This document shows positions 49,500-60,266 of a DNA stretch of 64,000 nucleotides, one piece after another. The stretch is from the NCBI RefSeq assembly GCF_000257645.1, contig NZ_AJHJ01000013.1, forward strand, positions 1-64,000, written 5' to 3'. This DNA is from Serratia sp. M24T3. GTDB lineage: Bacteria; Pseudomonadota; Gammaproteobacteria; Enterobacterales; Enterobacteriaceae. The stretch's first letter is position 1, and every line of letters starts with the position of its first letter. The notes under the pieces are model-generated. The model was given only the letters and a program-made list of their open reading frames with translations. It was not told where the DNA came from and searched no databases. The position numbers and the translations under genes were made by a program.

Positions 49500-49946
49500 A
49501 TCAGGGTTGCGATATACCGATTTTTATAAACCGGTTGCAACAATGCAAATGTGAGAACTGCTCGCTCTCAAGGAGTACGTTAACGGCATTTATCGGATAA
49601 CAGCAGTCATTTCTGGTAAGGCCACTGTTAAAAAGTATTTCTTACTTTGATCGGGATCATACTTTTATGAATTCCTGCAAAACCTGAAAAGCAGAATATC
49701 CTTCTGCTTTATGCTGATAAAATAGTTTTGTATGTGACTACTTTTCGCCCTTGGGTTTTAAAAGTTCTAAAATTTGATAGCTATTCACAAAATTCATTAT
49801 CAGATTTGACTTTTCTTGTCACGAAACATTGAAATATTTAGACATATCTAACAACCAAATACTTACAGAGTGAATTGACCGCCTCTCGTATAGTGGGGGA
49901 CTTATTGAGAATGATTGTTCTCAACCCCCCTAAGAGAGTGAATTCT

Positions 49947-51080
49947 ATGCGCCTGAAGGTTCTTTCTGTCAGTACTGTGCTACTGCTTTCCGCTTGTGAT
50001 GGGTCCAGTTCGGCCCCGCAAGCAGCTGCCCAAGCTCCAGCTGTTGAATACGTCAACCTGCAATCAAAACCAGTTACCTTGACGACTAGTCTGCCAGGCC
50101 GTACCGATGCGGTAAAAACTGCAGAAGTTCGTCCTCAGGTCAGCGGCGTTATTTTGAAACGTACCTTTGTTGAAGGTGGTGAAGTCAAGGCTGGTCAACA
50201 GCTTTATCAAATCGATCCTGCAACTTATCAGGCAGCTTATGATAAAGCACTTGCCACCTACAAAAGCGCAGCGGCAACCTCTACTCGCTACAAAGGTCTG
50301 GTTTCCTCCAACGCCGTCAGCCGCCAGGTTTATGACGATGCTGTAGCATCGACCGGCGAAGCAGCTGCCGATCTGGAAACAGCCCGCGTCAACCTGCAAT
50401 ACACCAAGGTTTATGCACCAATTTCTGGCCACATTAGCCGCTCTACCGTGACAGAAGGTGCATTGGTCACCAACGGTCAGACTACTGACCTGGCAACCAT
50501 CACTCAGCTGAATCCTATCTATGTTGACGTCAGCGAATCATCCACTGATTTGCTAAAACTGCGTCGCGCTCTGGCTGAAGGCAAAGTCGCTTCCGCCGGT
50601 GAAAATGCGGCCAAAGTTCAACTGACTCTGGAAGACGGTAGCCAATACAGCCTGCCGGGTAAACTGGAATTCTCCGAAGTGACCGTAGATGAAGGTACAG
50701 GTTCTGTTACGCTGCGTGCCTCGTTCCCCAACCCGAATGATGAGCTGTTGCCAGGGATGTTCGTTCACGCAACCCTGAGTCAGGCTGTTGATCAGAATGG
50801 TATTCTGGCTCCTCAGGAAGCCATCATGCATAACAACAAAGGCAAACCTTATGTCTATATTGTTAATGCAGATAACACCGTTGAAGAGCGTGACATCAGC
50901 ACTGGCCCAATGATTTCTGGTGACTGGCTGGTCACTTCCGGCTTGAATGCCGGCGATAAAGTCATTACTGACGGACTGCAAAACGTACACCCTGGCGCCA
51001 AAGTTAACGGCAGCGAACGTAAAGAAGCAGCCCCGAAAGTGGACGCAAATCTGTCAATGACTGATCCATCCGCGCAATAG
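49947..51080 (+). CDS. RND efflux periplasmic adaptor, AcrA/EefA type
   Basis: Membrane fusion lipoprotein that links the RND pump to an outer-membrane channel. About 378 residues from the ATG at 49947, which gives a signal peptide with lipobox LSAC (cysteine 17); the longer start at 49875 would spoil this. It has the usual lipoyl, alpha-hairpin and beta-barrel parts and a tail near SMTDPSAQ. It is first in a three-gene operon with a pump and a channel, like eefABC of Klebsiella (formerly Enterobacter) aerogenes; standard acrAB lacks a channel gene. No acrR-type repressor is adjacent. Confidence 0.93.
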   Translation: MRLKVLSVSTVLLLSACDGSSSAPQAAAQAPAVEYVNLQSKPVTLTTSLPGRTDAVKTAEVRPQVSGVILKRTFVEGGEVKAGQQLYQIDPATYQAAYDKALATYKSAAATSTRYKGLVSSNAVSRQVYDDAVASTGEAAADLETARVNLQYTKVYAPISGHISRSTVTEGALVTNGQTTDLATITQLNPIYVDVSESSTDLLKLRRALAEGKVASAGENAAKVQLTLEDGSQYSLPGKLEFSEVTVDEGTGSVTLRASFPNPNDELLPGMFVHATLSQAVDQNGILAPQEAIMHNNKGKPYVYIVNADNTVEERDISTGPMISGDWLVTSGLNAGDKVITDGLQNVHPGAKVNGSERKEAAPKVDANLSMTDPSAQ

Positions 51081-51090
51081 AGGAACACAG

Positions 51091-54000
51091 ATGTCTACTT
51101 TCTTTATTAACCGCCCGATATTCGCCTGGGTGGTCGCGATTGTCATTATGTTAGCCGGTGCGCTATCGATAATGAAATTGCCAATAAACCAATATCCAAA
51201 CATTGCGCCTCCAGCCATCTCTGTTGCCGTTACCTATCCTGGTGCATCAGCCGAGACGACTCAGAACACTGTGGTTCAGGTAATTGAACAACAGCTGAAC
51301 GGTCTGGATGGATTACGTTATATCGAATCGCAAAGCGCCAGCGACGGTAGTGCAACTATCATCGTTACTTTCGATCAGGGTACTGACCCGGATATCGCTC
51401 AGGTTCAGGTTCAGAACAAAGTGTCTCTGGCCGAATCTCAGCTGCCGACTGAAGTTGTCAATCAGGGGATCCGCGTAGCCAAGTATCAGCAAAACTTTAT
51501 GCTGGTAGTCGGCCTGGCCTCGACTGATGGCAAGCTCAGCAATTCCGACTTGGGTAACCTGCTGGTGACCAAGATGGAAGACCCGATCGTGCGTACCAAA
51601 GGCGTGGGTGACTTCCAGGTGTTCGGTTCAGAGTACGCGATGCGTGTCTGGCTCGATCCGGCCAAGATGTACAAATACTCGCTGGTTCCTAGTGATGTTA
51701 CTACTGCGATTGAAGCCCAGAACGTTCAGGTTTCATCTGGTGCGCTTGGCGGTCTGCCAACCATTAAAGATTCAAAAATCAACGCCACTATTATTGGTAA
51801 AACGCGTTTCGACAGCGTTAAACAATTCCAGAACGTGCTGTTGAAAGTGAATCCGGACGGTTCTCAGGTTCGTTTGAGTGATATTTCGAACATTGATCTG
51901 GGTCCTGAAAGCTACTCTATTTCCGGTGCCTACAACGGCAGTCCGGCTACGGGTATCGCATTACGTCTGGCTACCGGCGCGAACGTGCTGGACACTGCCA
52001 ACGCGGTTAAAGCCACCATCGCCGGTTTGCAGTCTTCATTACCTGCAGGCGTGAAAGTTGTTTATCCGTACCAGACTTCACCCGTGGTTAGTGCATCGAT
52101 TCATGAAGTGGTGAAAACCCTGATTGAAGCGATCATCCTGGTGTTCTTCGTGATGTTGCTGTTCCTCCAAAACCTGCGTGCGACTCTGGTAACGACCATG
52201 GTAGTTCCAGTGGTGTTGCTGGGTACCTTCGGTCTGTTGAACGCATTTGGCTTCTCGATAAACACCCTGACGATGTTCGGGATGGTGCTCGCCATCGGCC
52301 TGTTGGTGGATGACGCCATCGTGGTGGTAGAGAACGTCGAACGTATAATGCACGAGGAAAAACTGTCGCCGAAAGAAGCGACCATCAAGTCGATGGCGCA
52401 GATTCAGGGCGCGCTGTTTGGTATTGCACTGGTACTGTCTGCCGTATTGGTTCCAATGGCATTCTTCGCCGGTTCCACCGGTATTATCTATCGTCAGTTC
52501 TCGATAACCATCGTTTCCGCGATGGCGCTGTCAGTGCTTATGGCGCTTATCTTTACCCCTGCGCTGTGTGCAACTATCATCAAGCAGGGTTCTGAAGAAC
52601 AGAAAACCACCGGATTCGCCGGCTGGTTTAACCGTAACTTCGACAAGGGCGCTGCTAAATACACCTCCAGCGTTGCGGGCGTAATCTCCCGTCGTCGTCT
52701 GTTTATGGTGATTTATCTGCTGATCGTGGTCGCCATGGGTTATATGTTTACCCGTGTTCCAACCACCTTCCTGCCGGATGAAGACCAGGGGATTCTGTTC
52801 GTGCAGGCAACGTTGCCAGCCAACGCCTCGGCTGAACGTACTCAGGCGGTTCTGGATAACGTCCGTGAATACTTCCAGAAGAATGAAAGCGCCAACGTGG
52901 TTTCCGTGTTTACTGCCAACGGCTTTAGCTTCGCCGGTCGTGGTCAGAACGTCGGTATCGGCTTCGTTTCATTAAAAGACTGGGATTCCCGTCCAGGCAC
53001 GGCAAACAGTGTGCAGTCCATCGCCGCACGCGCCATGGCTCACTTCTCGACGATGAAAGATGCCAAGGTATTTGCCTTCGTACCGCCAGCCGTACTTGAG
53101 TTGGGTAATGCCACCGGTTTCGACTTCTATCTGCAGGATACCAACGCGCAGGGCCATGCAGCACTGATGGCAGCACGTAATCAGTTCCTCGGAATGGCGG
53201 CCAAAGACAAACGTCTGATGGCAACGCGTCCAAACGGTATGGAAGATGAACCACAGTATCAGCTGGAAATTAACGACGAGAAGGCAAGTGCTCTGGGCCT
53301 CAGCCTAAGCGACATTAACGCCACCTTGTCTGCGGTGTGGGGTTCAACCTACATCAACCAGTTCATGTTTAATGACCGTGTCAAGAAAGTCTACATGCAG
53401 GGCCGTTCTGCATCGCGCGTAACGCCTGAAGATTTGAACAAATGGTATTTCCGTAACAGTTCTGGTCAGATGGTTCCGTGGTCTGCGTTTGGTTCAGGTA
53501 AATGGGTCTACGGTTCTCCACGCTTCGAGCGCTTTAACGGCGTGTCATCGGTAGAGATCCTGGGTTCACCGTCTGCGGGTTATAGCTCCGGTGATGCCAC
53601 TAAAGCTGTGCTCGAAATTGCCAAGAAACTGCCACCGGGCTTCAAAATCGCATGGCACGGTTTGTCATACGAAGAGCAGGCAGCAGGATCGCAGACTCCA
53701 GCACTGTATACTCTGTCGATTATCGTGGTATTCCTGTGTCTGGCAGCACTATATGAGAGTTGGTCTATTCCATTCTCTGTCATCCTAGTGGTTCCATTGG
53801 GTATACTGGGTACAATCGGTGCAGTATTACTCCGTGGATTATCCAACGACGTCTTCTTCCAGGTAGGCCTTTTGACTACGGTGGGGCTGGCAGCCAAGAA
53901 CGCCATCCTGATCGTTGAATTTGCCAAAGAACTACACGAAAAAGAAGGAATGTCGCTCATTGATGCAGCCGTAGAAGCAGCTAAACTCCGTATCAGGCCA

Positions 54001-54240
54001 ATTATTATGACCTCGATGGCGTTTATCCTCGGTGTTATACCTCTGACCATTTCGCATGGTGCAGGTTCTGGTAGTCAGCACTCGATCGGTACTGCGGTAG
54101 TAGGTGGGATGATAACGGCAACATTCCTGGCGATTTTCTTTGTTCCAATGTTCTACGTGGTCGTGGTTAACCTATTTACACGTAAGTCAAAAAAACAAGA
54201 TAAGCCGCATTCAGATACTGAGGTTTCGAACCATGAATAA
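51091..54240 (+). CDS. RND multidrug efflux pump, AcrB/EefB type
   Basis: Proton-driven inner-membrane exporter of 1049 residues (HAE1 class), trimeric, with 12 helices and two large periplasmic loops. The proton-relay pair of aspartates is in [14 protein letters not shown] (near 407-408) and the TM10 lysine in [13 protein letters not shown] (near 940). It should export dyes, drugs and detergents from the periplasm and outer leaflet. It starts 11 bases after the adaptor stop and its stop overlaps the channel gene by 8 bases. Confidence 0.96.
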   Translation: MSTFFINRPIFAWVVAIVIMLAGALSIMKLPINQYPNIAPPAISVAVTYPGASAETTQNTVVQVIEQQLNGLDGLRYIESQSASDGSATIIVTFDQGTDPDIAQVQVQNKVSLAESQLPTEVVNQGIRVAKYQQNFMLVVGLASTDGKLSNSDLGNLLVTKMEDPIVRTKGVGDFQVFGSEYAMRVWLDPAKMYKYSLVPSDVTTAIEAQNVQVSSGALGGLPTIKDSKINATIIGKTRFDSVKQFQNVLLKVNPDGSQVRLSDISNIDLGPESYSISGAYNGSPATGIALRLATGANVLDTANAVKATIAGLQSSLPAGVKVVYPYQTSPVVSASIHEVVKTLIEAIILVFFVMLLFLQNLRATLVTTMVVPVVLLGTFGLLNAFGFSINTLTMFGMVLAIGLLVDDAIVVVENVERIMHEEKLSPKEATIKSMAQIQGALFGIALVLSAVLVPMAFFAGSTGIIYRQFSITIVSAMALSVLMALIFTPALCATIIKQGSEEQKTTGFAGWFNRNFDKGAAKYTSSVAGVISRRRLFMVIYLLIVVAMGYMFTRVPTTFLPDEDQGILFVQATLPANASAERTQAVLDNVREYFQKNESANVVSVFTANGFSFAGRGQNVGIGFVSLKDWDSRPGTANSVQSIAARAMAHFSTMKDAKVFAFVPPAVLELGNATGFDFYLQDTNAQGHAALMAARNQFLGMAAKDKRLMATRPNGMEDEPQYQLEINDEKASALGLSLSDINATLSAVWGSTYINQFMFNDRVKKVYMQGRSASRVTPEDLNKWYFRNSSGQMVPWSAFGSGKWVYGSPRFERFNGVSSVEILGSPSAGYSSGDATKAVLEIAKKLPPGFKIAWHGLSYEEQAAGSQTPALYTLSIIVVFLCLAALYESWSIPFSVILVVPLGILGTIGAVLLRGLSNDVFFQVGLLTTVGLAAKNAILIVEFAKELHEKEGMSLIDAAVEAAKLRIRPIIMTSMAFILGVIPLTISHGAGSGSQHSIGTAVVGGMITATFLAIFFVPMFYVVVVNLFTRKSKKQDKPHSDTEVSNHE

Positions 54241-55645
54241 ACCACGTTTTGCGCTGCCAATGTTCTCAGCGCTGACATTGACTATTTTGGCCGGCTGTAC
54301 CATGGAGCCCAAGTACAACCGACCGGCACTGCCGGTTGCGAGTGACTGGACCACCAGCAAAGGCGTTGATGCTGGTAAAATCCAGGACATCGGCTGGAGT
54401 CAATTCTTTAATCAACCTGATATGAAGCAGGTGATTACTTTAGCTCTGGCAAACAACCGCGACCTTAGGGTCGCGGCATTAAACGTCGATACCGCGCGTG
54501 CGACCTTCCAGATTGATCGTGCAGCACTGCTGCCGACGCTGGATGGCACCGCCAGCGGCACCGGTACTCACCTGCCTGCCGGAATTTACTCGACCAAAAG
54601 TACCGGCGCGGTTACCTATCATGATTACTCGGCTGGCGTGGGTGTAAGCGCCTACGAACTTGACCTGTTTGGTCGCGTTCGCAGCCTGCGTGATCAGGGT
54701 CTGGAAACTTACCTGGCAACCGCAGCAACTCAGCGAGCAACCCAAATCAGCCTGGTAGCCCAGGTTGGTGAAGGTTACCTGAGCCTGGCGGCAGATAACG
54801 ACTTGCTGAAACTGGCTATCGATACTGCCAACAGCCAGAACAATTCTTACCTGTTGACCAAACGCAGCTACGATCAGGGCGTAAGCAACTCGCAGGATCT
54901 GGCTCAGGCCGAAACCACCGTACGTAGCGCGCAGGCTGATATCGCGCAATACACCCGTCAGGTTCGTCAGGACGTTAACGCCCTGACCCTGCTGGTCGGT
55001 GCCGAAATCCCAGAAAAATTGCTGCAAAATGCCAGTCTGAACAACAACTGGAACTTCCCGCAAACCCCGGCGGGTCTTCCTTCAGACCTGTTGACGCGTC
55101 GCCCGGATATCATCGCAGCCGAGCACACACTGAAAGCGGCCAACGCCAACATCGGTGCAGCGCGTGCAGCGTTCTTCCCACGCATCTCTCTGACCGGTTC
55201 TTACGGTACCGAGAGCGGCAGCCTGAGCAACCTGTTCAGTGCTGGCAGCGGCGCATGGTCATTCGGTCCGTCACTGAGCATTCCTATCTTTGACGGCGGC
55301 GTGAACCGTGCAAATCTGGATATTGCCAAGGACGAGAAGAAAATCGAGATTGCCAACTACGAGAAAGCCATTCAGACCGCCTTTAAAGAGGTTTCTGATG
55401 GTCTTGCCGGTCAGGCAACCTACGGCAATCAGTTGAAATCTGTTCAACAGGCGACCGATGCCAACCAGCGTAACTTCGACCTGTCACAGCAGCGCTTCCA
55501 GGGTGGCGTAGACAGCTACCTGAGCGTACTGGTTGCGCAGCGTTCACTGTATGCCTCTCAGCAAACGCTGATTTCTACCAAACTGGCGCAGTTGAACTCT
55601 GACATTACTCTGTTCAAAGCACTGGGCGGCGGCTGGAAGGAGTAA
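54233..55645 (+). CDS. Outer-membrane efflux channel, OprM/EefC type
   Basis: Outer-membrane factor of about 470 residues, NodT/OprM family, that completes the tripartite pump. ATG at 54233 (overlap ATGAATAA with the pump stop) gives a signal peptide with lipobox LAGC; an upstream start inside the pump gene is rejected. Two repeats of coiled-coil plus beta barrel are expected, with motifs such as [15 protein letters not shown] and [12 protein letters not shown]. The presence of a cognate channel matches eefABC, mexAB-oprM and adeIJK. Confidence 0.94.
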   Translation: MNKPRFALPMFSALTLTILAGCTMEPKYNRPALPVASDWTTSKGVDAGKIQDIGWSQFFNQPDMKQVITLALANNRDLRVAALNVDTARATFQIDRAALLPTLDGTASGTGTHLPAGIYSTKSTGAVTYHDYSAGVGVSAYELDLFGRVRSLRDQGLETYLATAATQRATQISLVAQVGEGYLSLAADNDLLKLAIDTANSQNNSYLLTKRSYDQGVSNSQDLAQAETTVRSAQADIAQYTRQVRQDVNALTLLVGAEIPEKLLQNASLNNNWNFPQTPAGLPSDLLTRRPDIIAAEHTLKAANANIGAARAAFFPRISLTGSYGTESGSLSNLFSAGSGAWSFGPSLSIPIFDGGVNRANLDIAKDEKKIEIANYEKAIQTAFKEVSDGLAGQATYGNQLKSVQQATDANQRNFDLSQQRFQGGVDSYLSVLVAQRSLYASQQTLISTKLAQLNSDITLFKALGGGWKE

Positions 55646-55670
55646 TCTTCCGTCCCCTGTCACCAGAAAC

Positions 55671-55701
55671 AAAAACGCCAGCAAATGCTGGCGTTTTTTT
55701 T
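55671..55701. terminator. Terminator between the two efflux operons
   Basis: AAAAACGCCAGC (55671-55682) pairs with GCTGGCGTTTTT (55687-55698), with a T-run to 55701. It serves both convergent operons. Confidence 0.92.
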
Positions 55702-55713
55702 GACAATGAATAA

Positions 55714-57141
55714 TTACTCTTTGGCTTGCCAGCCACCGCCGAGAGCGGCGATGAGTTTGACGCTGGTCACCATCTGCGTGCCGAGCAGGGACAGTACATT
55801 CTGCTGCTGGCTCAGACTGGTATTTTGCGTCGTTGCCACGTCAAGATAGTTAATCATCCCCGCCTGATACTGATTGAAAGTCACCCTCGCAGAGTCTTTG
55901 GCTGACTGGGCCGCATTTTGCTGGGCAGTCATCTCGCTGTCGATGGTGTGCAACTCAACCAGATAGTCTTCCACCTCACCCATGGCGGTTAACACGCTTT
56001 GGCGATAAGCCGCTACGTCTGCATCATACGCAGCTTCCGCTTCGGCAACCTTGCCGCGCGTTGCGCCAAAATCAAGCACCGTCTGGCTCAGCTCGGGTCC
56101 TAACGACCAGACGCGATTCGGCAATGTGAACAGGTTATGCAGCGCCGTGCCGGTAAAACCTCCGCTGGCGCTGAGGGTTAAGTCAGGATAGTACGCGGCT
56201 GTTGCAACTCCCACCGCCGCATTGGCCGAAGCCATGTTGCGCTCGGCAGCAGAAATATCCGGGCGGCGCTGCAACAGTTGCGAAGGCAGGCCCGCCGGAA
56301 TGGACGGCAGCGTAAACTTGATAGGCTCTGCCGCAAGGCTGAACTGGGCCGGAGGCTTGCCGATCAGAATGGCGATTGCATGTTCGAGCTGCGCGCGCTG
56401 CCACTGCAAATCCAGCGCCGAAGCTTTGGTGGTTTCGAGCTGAGTTTGCGCCTGCGCCAGCGTCGCCCGCGAGGTGTTGCCACCGGTATACTGATTCTGA
56501 ATAACCGTCAGGTAACGCTGATAGTCATCAACGCTTTGCTGGTAGAGCGCAATCTGCGCGTCCATCACCCGCAGTTGGAAATAATCCTGCGCCAGCTCCG
56601 ACTGCGCGCTCAGCGTGGCGTTGGCCAGATCCGCCGCGCTGGACTCCGCATTGGCACGCTGTTCTTCAACCGTGCGGCGCAGCTTGCCCCAGATATCAAG
56701 TTCCCAGCTCGCTCCGAGACTCACCGACTGTTTGTTGCTGGCAACCGACCCAGTGCCGCTGCGCGTGCTGTCACCCGTGGCGGTAACCTGCGGGAAAAGC
56801 TCGGCTCGCGCCTGTGTCACCAATGCCTGCGCCTGACGATACTGCGCGGCATACTGCGCCACGTTCTGGTTGGAAATTTGTACCAGGCTCATCAGAGCAG
56901 AAAGCTGTGGGTCCTGATAAACCGACCACCAGTCGCCCTTGCTCTGGTTATCTTTTGGCGTAGTCGCCGTCCAGCCCTTGGCCTCTTTAAAGGCGGTCGG
57001 CATTGCTACCGCAGGACGGTGATAGTCAGGGCCAACGGTACAGCCGACCAGCGCTAACACCAGCGCCAATGGGGCCAGACGAAAAGTCCGGGAACCTGCT
57101 TTAATTGATGTCATCACGGGCTTCACTTTATTAAAAATCAT
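55714..57141 (-). CDS. Outer-membrane efflux lipoprotein of the mdt operon
   Basis: NodT/OprM-family outer-membrane channel of 475 residues. The signal peptide ends in lipobox LVGC, followed by TVGPDYHRP, a family hallmark. The start overlaps the mdtC stop by 4 bases, so it is translationally coupled to mdtABC. In E. coli mdtABC is followed by mdtD and baeSR and uses TolC; here a dedicated channel takes their place, as in the Pseudomonas muxABC-opmB operon. Confidence 0.93.
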   Translation of the reverse strand: MIFNKVKPVMTSIKAGSRTFRLAPLALVLALVGCTVGPDYHRPAVAMPTAFKEAKGWTATTPKDNQSKGDWWSVYQDPQLSALMSLVQISNQNVAQYAAQYRQAQALVTQARAELFPQVTATGDSTRSGTGSVASNKQSVSLGASWELDIWGKLRRTVEEQRANAESSAADLANATLSAQSELAQDYFQLRVMDAQIALYQQSVDDYQRYLTVIQNQYTGGNTSRATLAQAQTQLETTKASALDLQWQRAQLEHAIAILIGKPPAQFSLAAEPIKFTLPSIPAGLPSQLLQRRPDISAAERNMASANAAVGVATAAYYPDLTLSASGGFTGTALHNLFTLPNRVWSLGPELSQTVLDFGATRGKVAEAEAAYDADVAAYRQSVLTAMGEVEDYLVELHTIDSEMTAQQNAAQSAKDSARVTFNQYQAGMINYLDVATTQNTSLSQQQNVLSLLGTQMVTSVKLIAALGGGWQAKE

Positions 57142-60100
57142 TTCGAATGGCCTTCAGATCCGGCTGGCGTAGGGTGCGGACGAATACGCGCCCATAAACG
57201 CCTGGTCGCACGGCTGCTTCTGTCCATATAGAGATAGACAACGGGTGTGGTAAACAGCGTCAGTATCTGGCTCATTGCCAGGCCACCGGCAATGGCCAGT
57301 CCCAGCGGGCTTCGCAGGTCAGCATCGCCGCCGCTGCCCAGTGCCAAAGGTAATGCACCGAAAAATGCGGCCAGCGTGGTCATCATGATCGGACGAAAAC
57401 GCATCAGGCAGGCCTGAACTATCGCCTGCTGCGGCGTTAAACCTAGCCTGCGTTCGGCATCGAGCGCAAAGTCGATCATCATAATGGCGTTTTTCTTCAC
57501 GATACCGATCAGTAGCAAAATACCGATCAGCGCAATCACCGTTAGCTGCGTATTGGTTATCAGCATCAGCAACAATGCCCCCAATCCCGCCGATGGCAGC
57601 GTTGAGAGGATGGTCAGCGGATGAATATAACTTTCATACAGCATGCCCAGCACGATATAAACCGCAGCCAGCGCCGCCAGAATCAGCCACGGCATTTGCT
57701 GCGCCAGCGCCTGAAACGCCTGCGCAGTGCCTGCATAACCTGCCTGAATCGTATCCGGCAGCCCAATTTTAGCCATCTCGGTTTTTACCGCCGCCTGCCC
57801 CTGCTCAATGGAAACACCATCGGCCAGGTTAAAGGAAACCGTGGTGGTTGCCGACTGCCCCTGATGCGCCACCGACAGCGGTGCGTTGGCGCTGCTGAAA
57901 GTCGTAAATGCCGACAGCGGCACCTGAGTGCCGGAGCTGGTCACCACATACATTTGCTTAAGCACATCAGGGTCGTTGGTGAAGTCCGGCGTCAGATACA
58001 TCACAACGTGATACTGGTTCAGCGTTTTATAAATAGTGGCAACCTGGCGCTGCGAGAACGCGTTATTGAGCAGCGCATCAATGGTTTTAACGTTCACTCC
58101 GAGCTGCGTCGCTTTGTCGCGGTCAATATTCAGCATCACTTCCTGGCCGCCGGTCTGAGAGTCAGAATCGACCCCGGTCAGTTCCGGCAAAGTGCTTAGC
58201 GCCGCTTTGACTTTCGGTCCCCACTCGCGCAGCAGCCCGAGATCGTCGGCCTGAAGACTGTATTGATACTCAGAATTGGAGCTACGGCCCCCGACCCGCA
58301 AATCTTGTGCCGCCATCAGGAACAGCTGCGAACCCGGAAGCTTGGCGGTTTCCATCATGATGCGGTTGGCAACCTGATTGGCTGTAGATTTACGCTGGCT
58401 GAAATCTTTCAACCTGACGAAGAACAACGCAGTATTGCGCGATCCAAAACCGCCGTTGCCCGCCGAGCTTAATACAGCCGAAACGTCAGGATCGTGCTGG
58501 ATAATCTTGGCATAGTTGATCATCTGCGGCTGAATAGACTGGAATGAAGTGTTCTGGTCGGCGCGCAACATGCCCATTAACATGCCAGTATCCTGCTCGG
58601 GGAAAAACCCCTTTTCGACCACGGTATAAAGATAAAAATTCAGCACCACGGTGAGCAGTAAAACCAGCATGGTCAGTGGCTGATGGCGCATTACCCAATT
58701 CAGCCCGTTGGAGTAGGCCTTCAGCAGGTTATTCAGCCAGCGTTCAATAAGGCGATAAATATGCGGCTGGCGTTTTTCTACCGGCGGTTTGCGCTTCAGG
58801 AAACGGGCGCACAGCATGGGCGTCAGGGTTAACGACACCACCATCGAAATCACCAGCGACAGCGACAGCGTGACCGCAAACTCGCGGAACAGGCGGCCAA
58901 CAATACTGCCCATCAGCAAGATAGGAATAAACACTGCAATCAGCGACAGCGTCATCGCCAGCACGGTAAACCCGACCTCCCCGGCACCGCGAATAGCCGC
59001 CCTGACCGGACTCAGCCCTTCTTCTATATGTCGGGTAATATTCTCGAGCACTACGATGGCGTCATCGACCACAAAACCCGTCGCGATGATAAGCGCCATC
59101 AGCGACAGGTTATCCAGGCTATAGCCCAGTAAATACATGATAGAACAGGTACCGATCAGCGAAACCGGCAATGCCAGAGCCGGGATCAATACTGCCCGGC
59201 CATTGCGCAGGAATACAAACACCACTGCAATAACCAGCAGAGTAGCTTCCAGCAGCGTGGTTTCCGTGTCGCGCAGAGATTCGGAGACAGTCGGTGAACG
59301 GTCCAGCGCCATATTGAGTTTAACGTCGCCCGGCAGCTCTTTTTCCATCACCGGCAATGCGGCTTTAATCGAGTTGATGGTGTCGAGCATGTTAGCCCCG
59401 GCCTGGCGCGTCACCGCAATCATTACCGCTGGCGTGCCGTTGTAATAACCGACATTGTATTTGTCTTCAACCGAATCATAGACGTTGGCAATATCGCCCA
59501 GGCGAATCGCGTTACCGTTTTTATAGGCCACAATCAGCTTGCGATACTGCGCTGCGGTGCTTTGCTGACCGTTACCCTCGACCATCCACGATTGATCGTT
59601 GCCCTGCAATACCCCCTTCGGCAGATTGGTGGTGCTGTCGGCGACAGCGGTGCGAATGGTGTCGAGTGAGATGCCAAAAGAGCTTATCAACTGCGGGCGC
59701 AGGTCGATTCGCACGCCCGGCAACGCACTACCGGTCAGTGAGACTTGCCCCACGCCGTTGACCTGCGCGATTTTCTGCTGCAACTGGCTCGAAGCGATAT
59801 CATAAAGCTGCCCGTTGCTGCGCGTTGAAGAAGTCAGCGCCAACATGACGATCGGCGCATCTGCCGGGTTGGCTTTACGGTAGGTCGGCAGCGAAGGCAT
59901 GCTGCTCGGCAACAGCGAGCGAGAGGCGTTGATCGCCGCCTGCACATCTCGCGCCGCGCCGTTGATATCGCGGTCGAGATCAAACTGCAACACGATGCGC
60001 GTGGAGCCTTGCGAACTGGATGAGGTCATTTCACTGACCCCTGAAATGGTGCCCATCGCCCTTTCCAGCGGCGTAGCTACCGTGGCCGCCATGGTCTCCG

Positions 60101-60266
60101 GACTCGCGCCCGGCAAGCTGGCGGTGACCATGATAGTCGGAAAATCCACCTGTGGCAGCGGAGCCACCGGCAGCAGGTTATAGCCCAGCAACCCCAGCAA
60201 AACAATTGCCGAGGTGAGCAGCAGCGTAGCTACCGGTCGAAAAATAAAGAAGCGGGAAATATTCAT
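57138..60266 (-). CDS. mdtC: Multidrug efflux RND pump subunit MdtC
   Basis: One of two pump proteins of the MdtB2C heterotrimer, exporting bile salts, novobiocin and others. It has 1042 residues (1025 in E. coli), 12 helices, relay aspartates in [17 protein letters not shown] and the motif [15 protein letters not shown]. Its start overlaps the mdtB stop by 4 bases and its stop overlaps the outer-membrane channel gene. Confidence 0.96.
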   Translation of the reverse strand: MNISRFFIFRPVATLLLTSAIVLLGLLGYNLLPVAPLPQVDFPTIMVTASLPGASPETMAATVATPLERAMGTISGVSEMTSSSSQGSTRIVLQFDLDRDINGAARDVQAAINASRSLLPSSMPSLPTYRKANPADAPIVMLALTSSTRSNGQLYDIASSQLQQKIAQVNGVGQVSLTGSALPGVRIDLRPQLISSFGISLDTIRTAVADSTTNLPKGVLQGNDQSWMVEGNGQQSTAAQYRKLIVAYKNGNAIRLGDIANVYDSVEDKYNVGYYNGTPAVMIAVTRQAGANMLDTINSIKAALPVMEKELPGDVKLNMALDRSPTVSESLRDTETTLLEATLLVIAVVFVFLRNGRAVLIPALALPVSLIGTCSIMYLLGYSLDNLSLMALIIATGFVVDDAIVVLENITRHIEEGLSPVRAAIRGAGEVGFTVLAMTLSLIAVFIPILLMGSIVGRLFREFAVTLSLSLVISMVVSLTLTPMLCARFLKRKPPVEKRQPHIYRLIERWLNNLLKAYSNGLNWVMRHQPLTMLVLLLTVVLNFYLYTVVEKGFFPEQDTGMLMGMLRADQNTSFQSIQPQMINYAKIIQHDPDVSAVLSSAGNGGFGSRNTALFFVRLKDFSQRKSTANQVANRIMMETAKLPGSQLFLMAAQDLRVGGRSSNSEYQYSLQADDLGLLREWGPKVKAALSTLPELTGVDSDSQTGGQEVMLNIDRDKATQLGVNVKTIDALLNNAFSQRQVATIYKTLNQYHVVMYLTPDFTNDPDVLKQMYVVTSSGTQVPLSAFTTFSSANAPLSVAHQGQSATTTVSFNLADGVSIEQGQAAVKTEMAKIGLPDTIQAGYAGTAQAFQALAQQMPWLILAALAAVYIVLGMLYESYIHPLTILSTLPSAGLGALLLMLITNTQLTVIALIGILLLIGIVKKNAIMMIDFALDAERRLGLTPQQAIVQACLMRFRPIMMTTLAAFFGALPLALGSGGDADLRSPLGLAIAGGLAMSQILTLFTTPVVYLYMDRSSRATRRLWARIRPHPTPAGSEGHSK

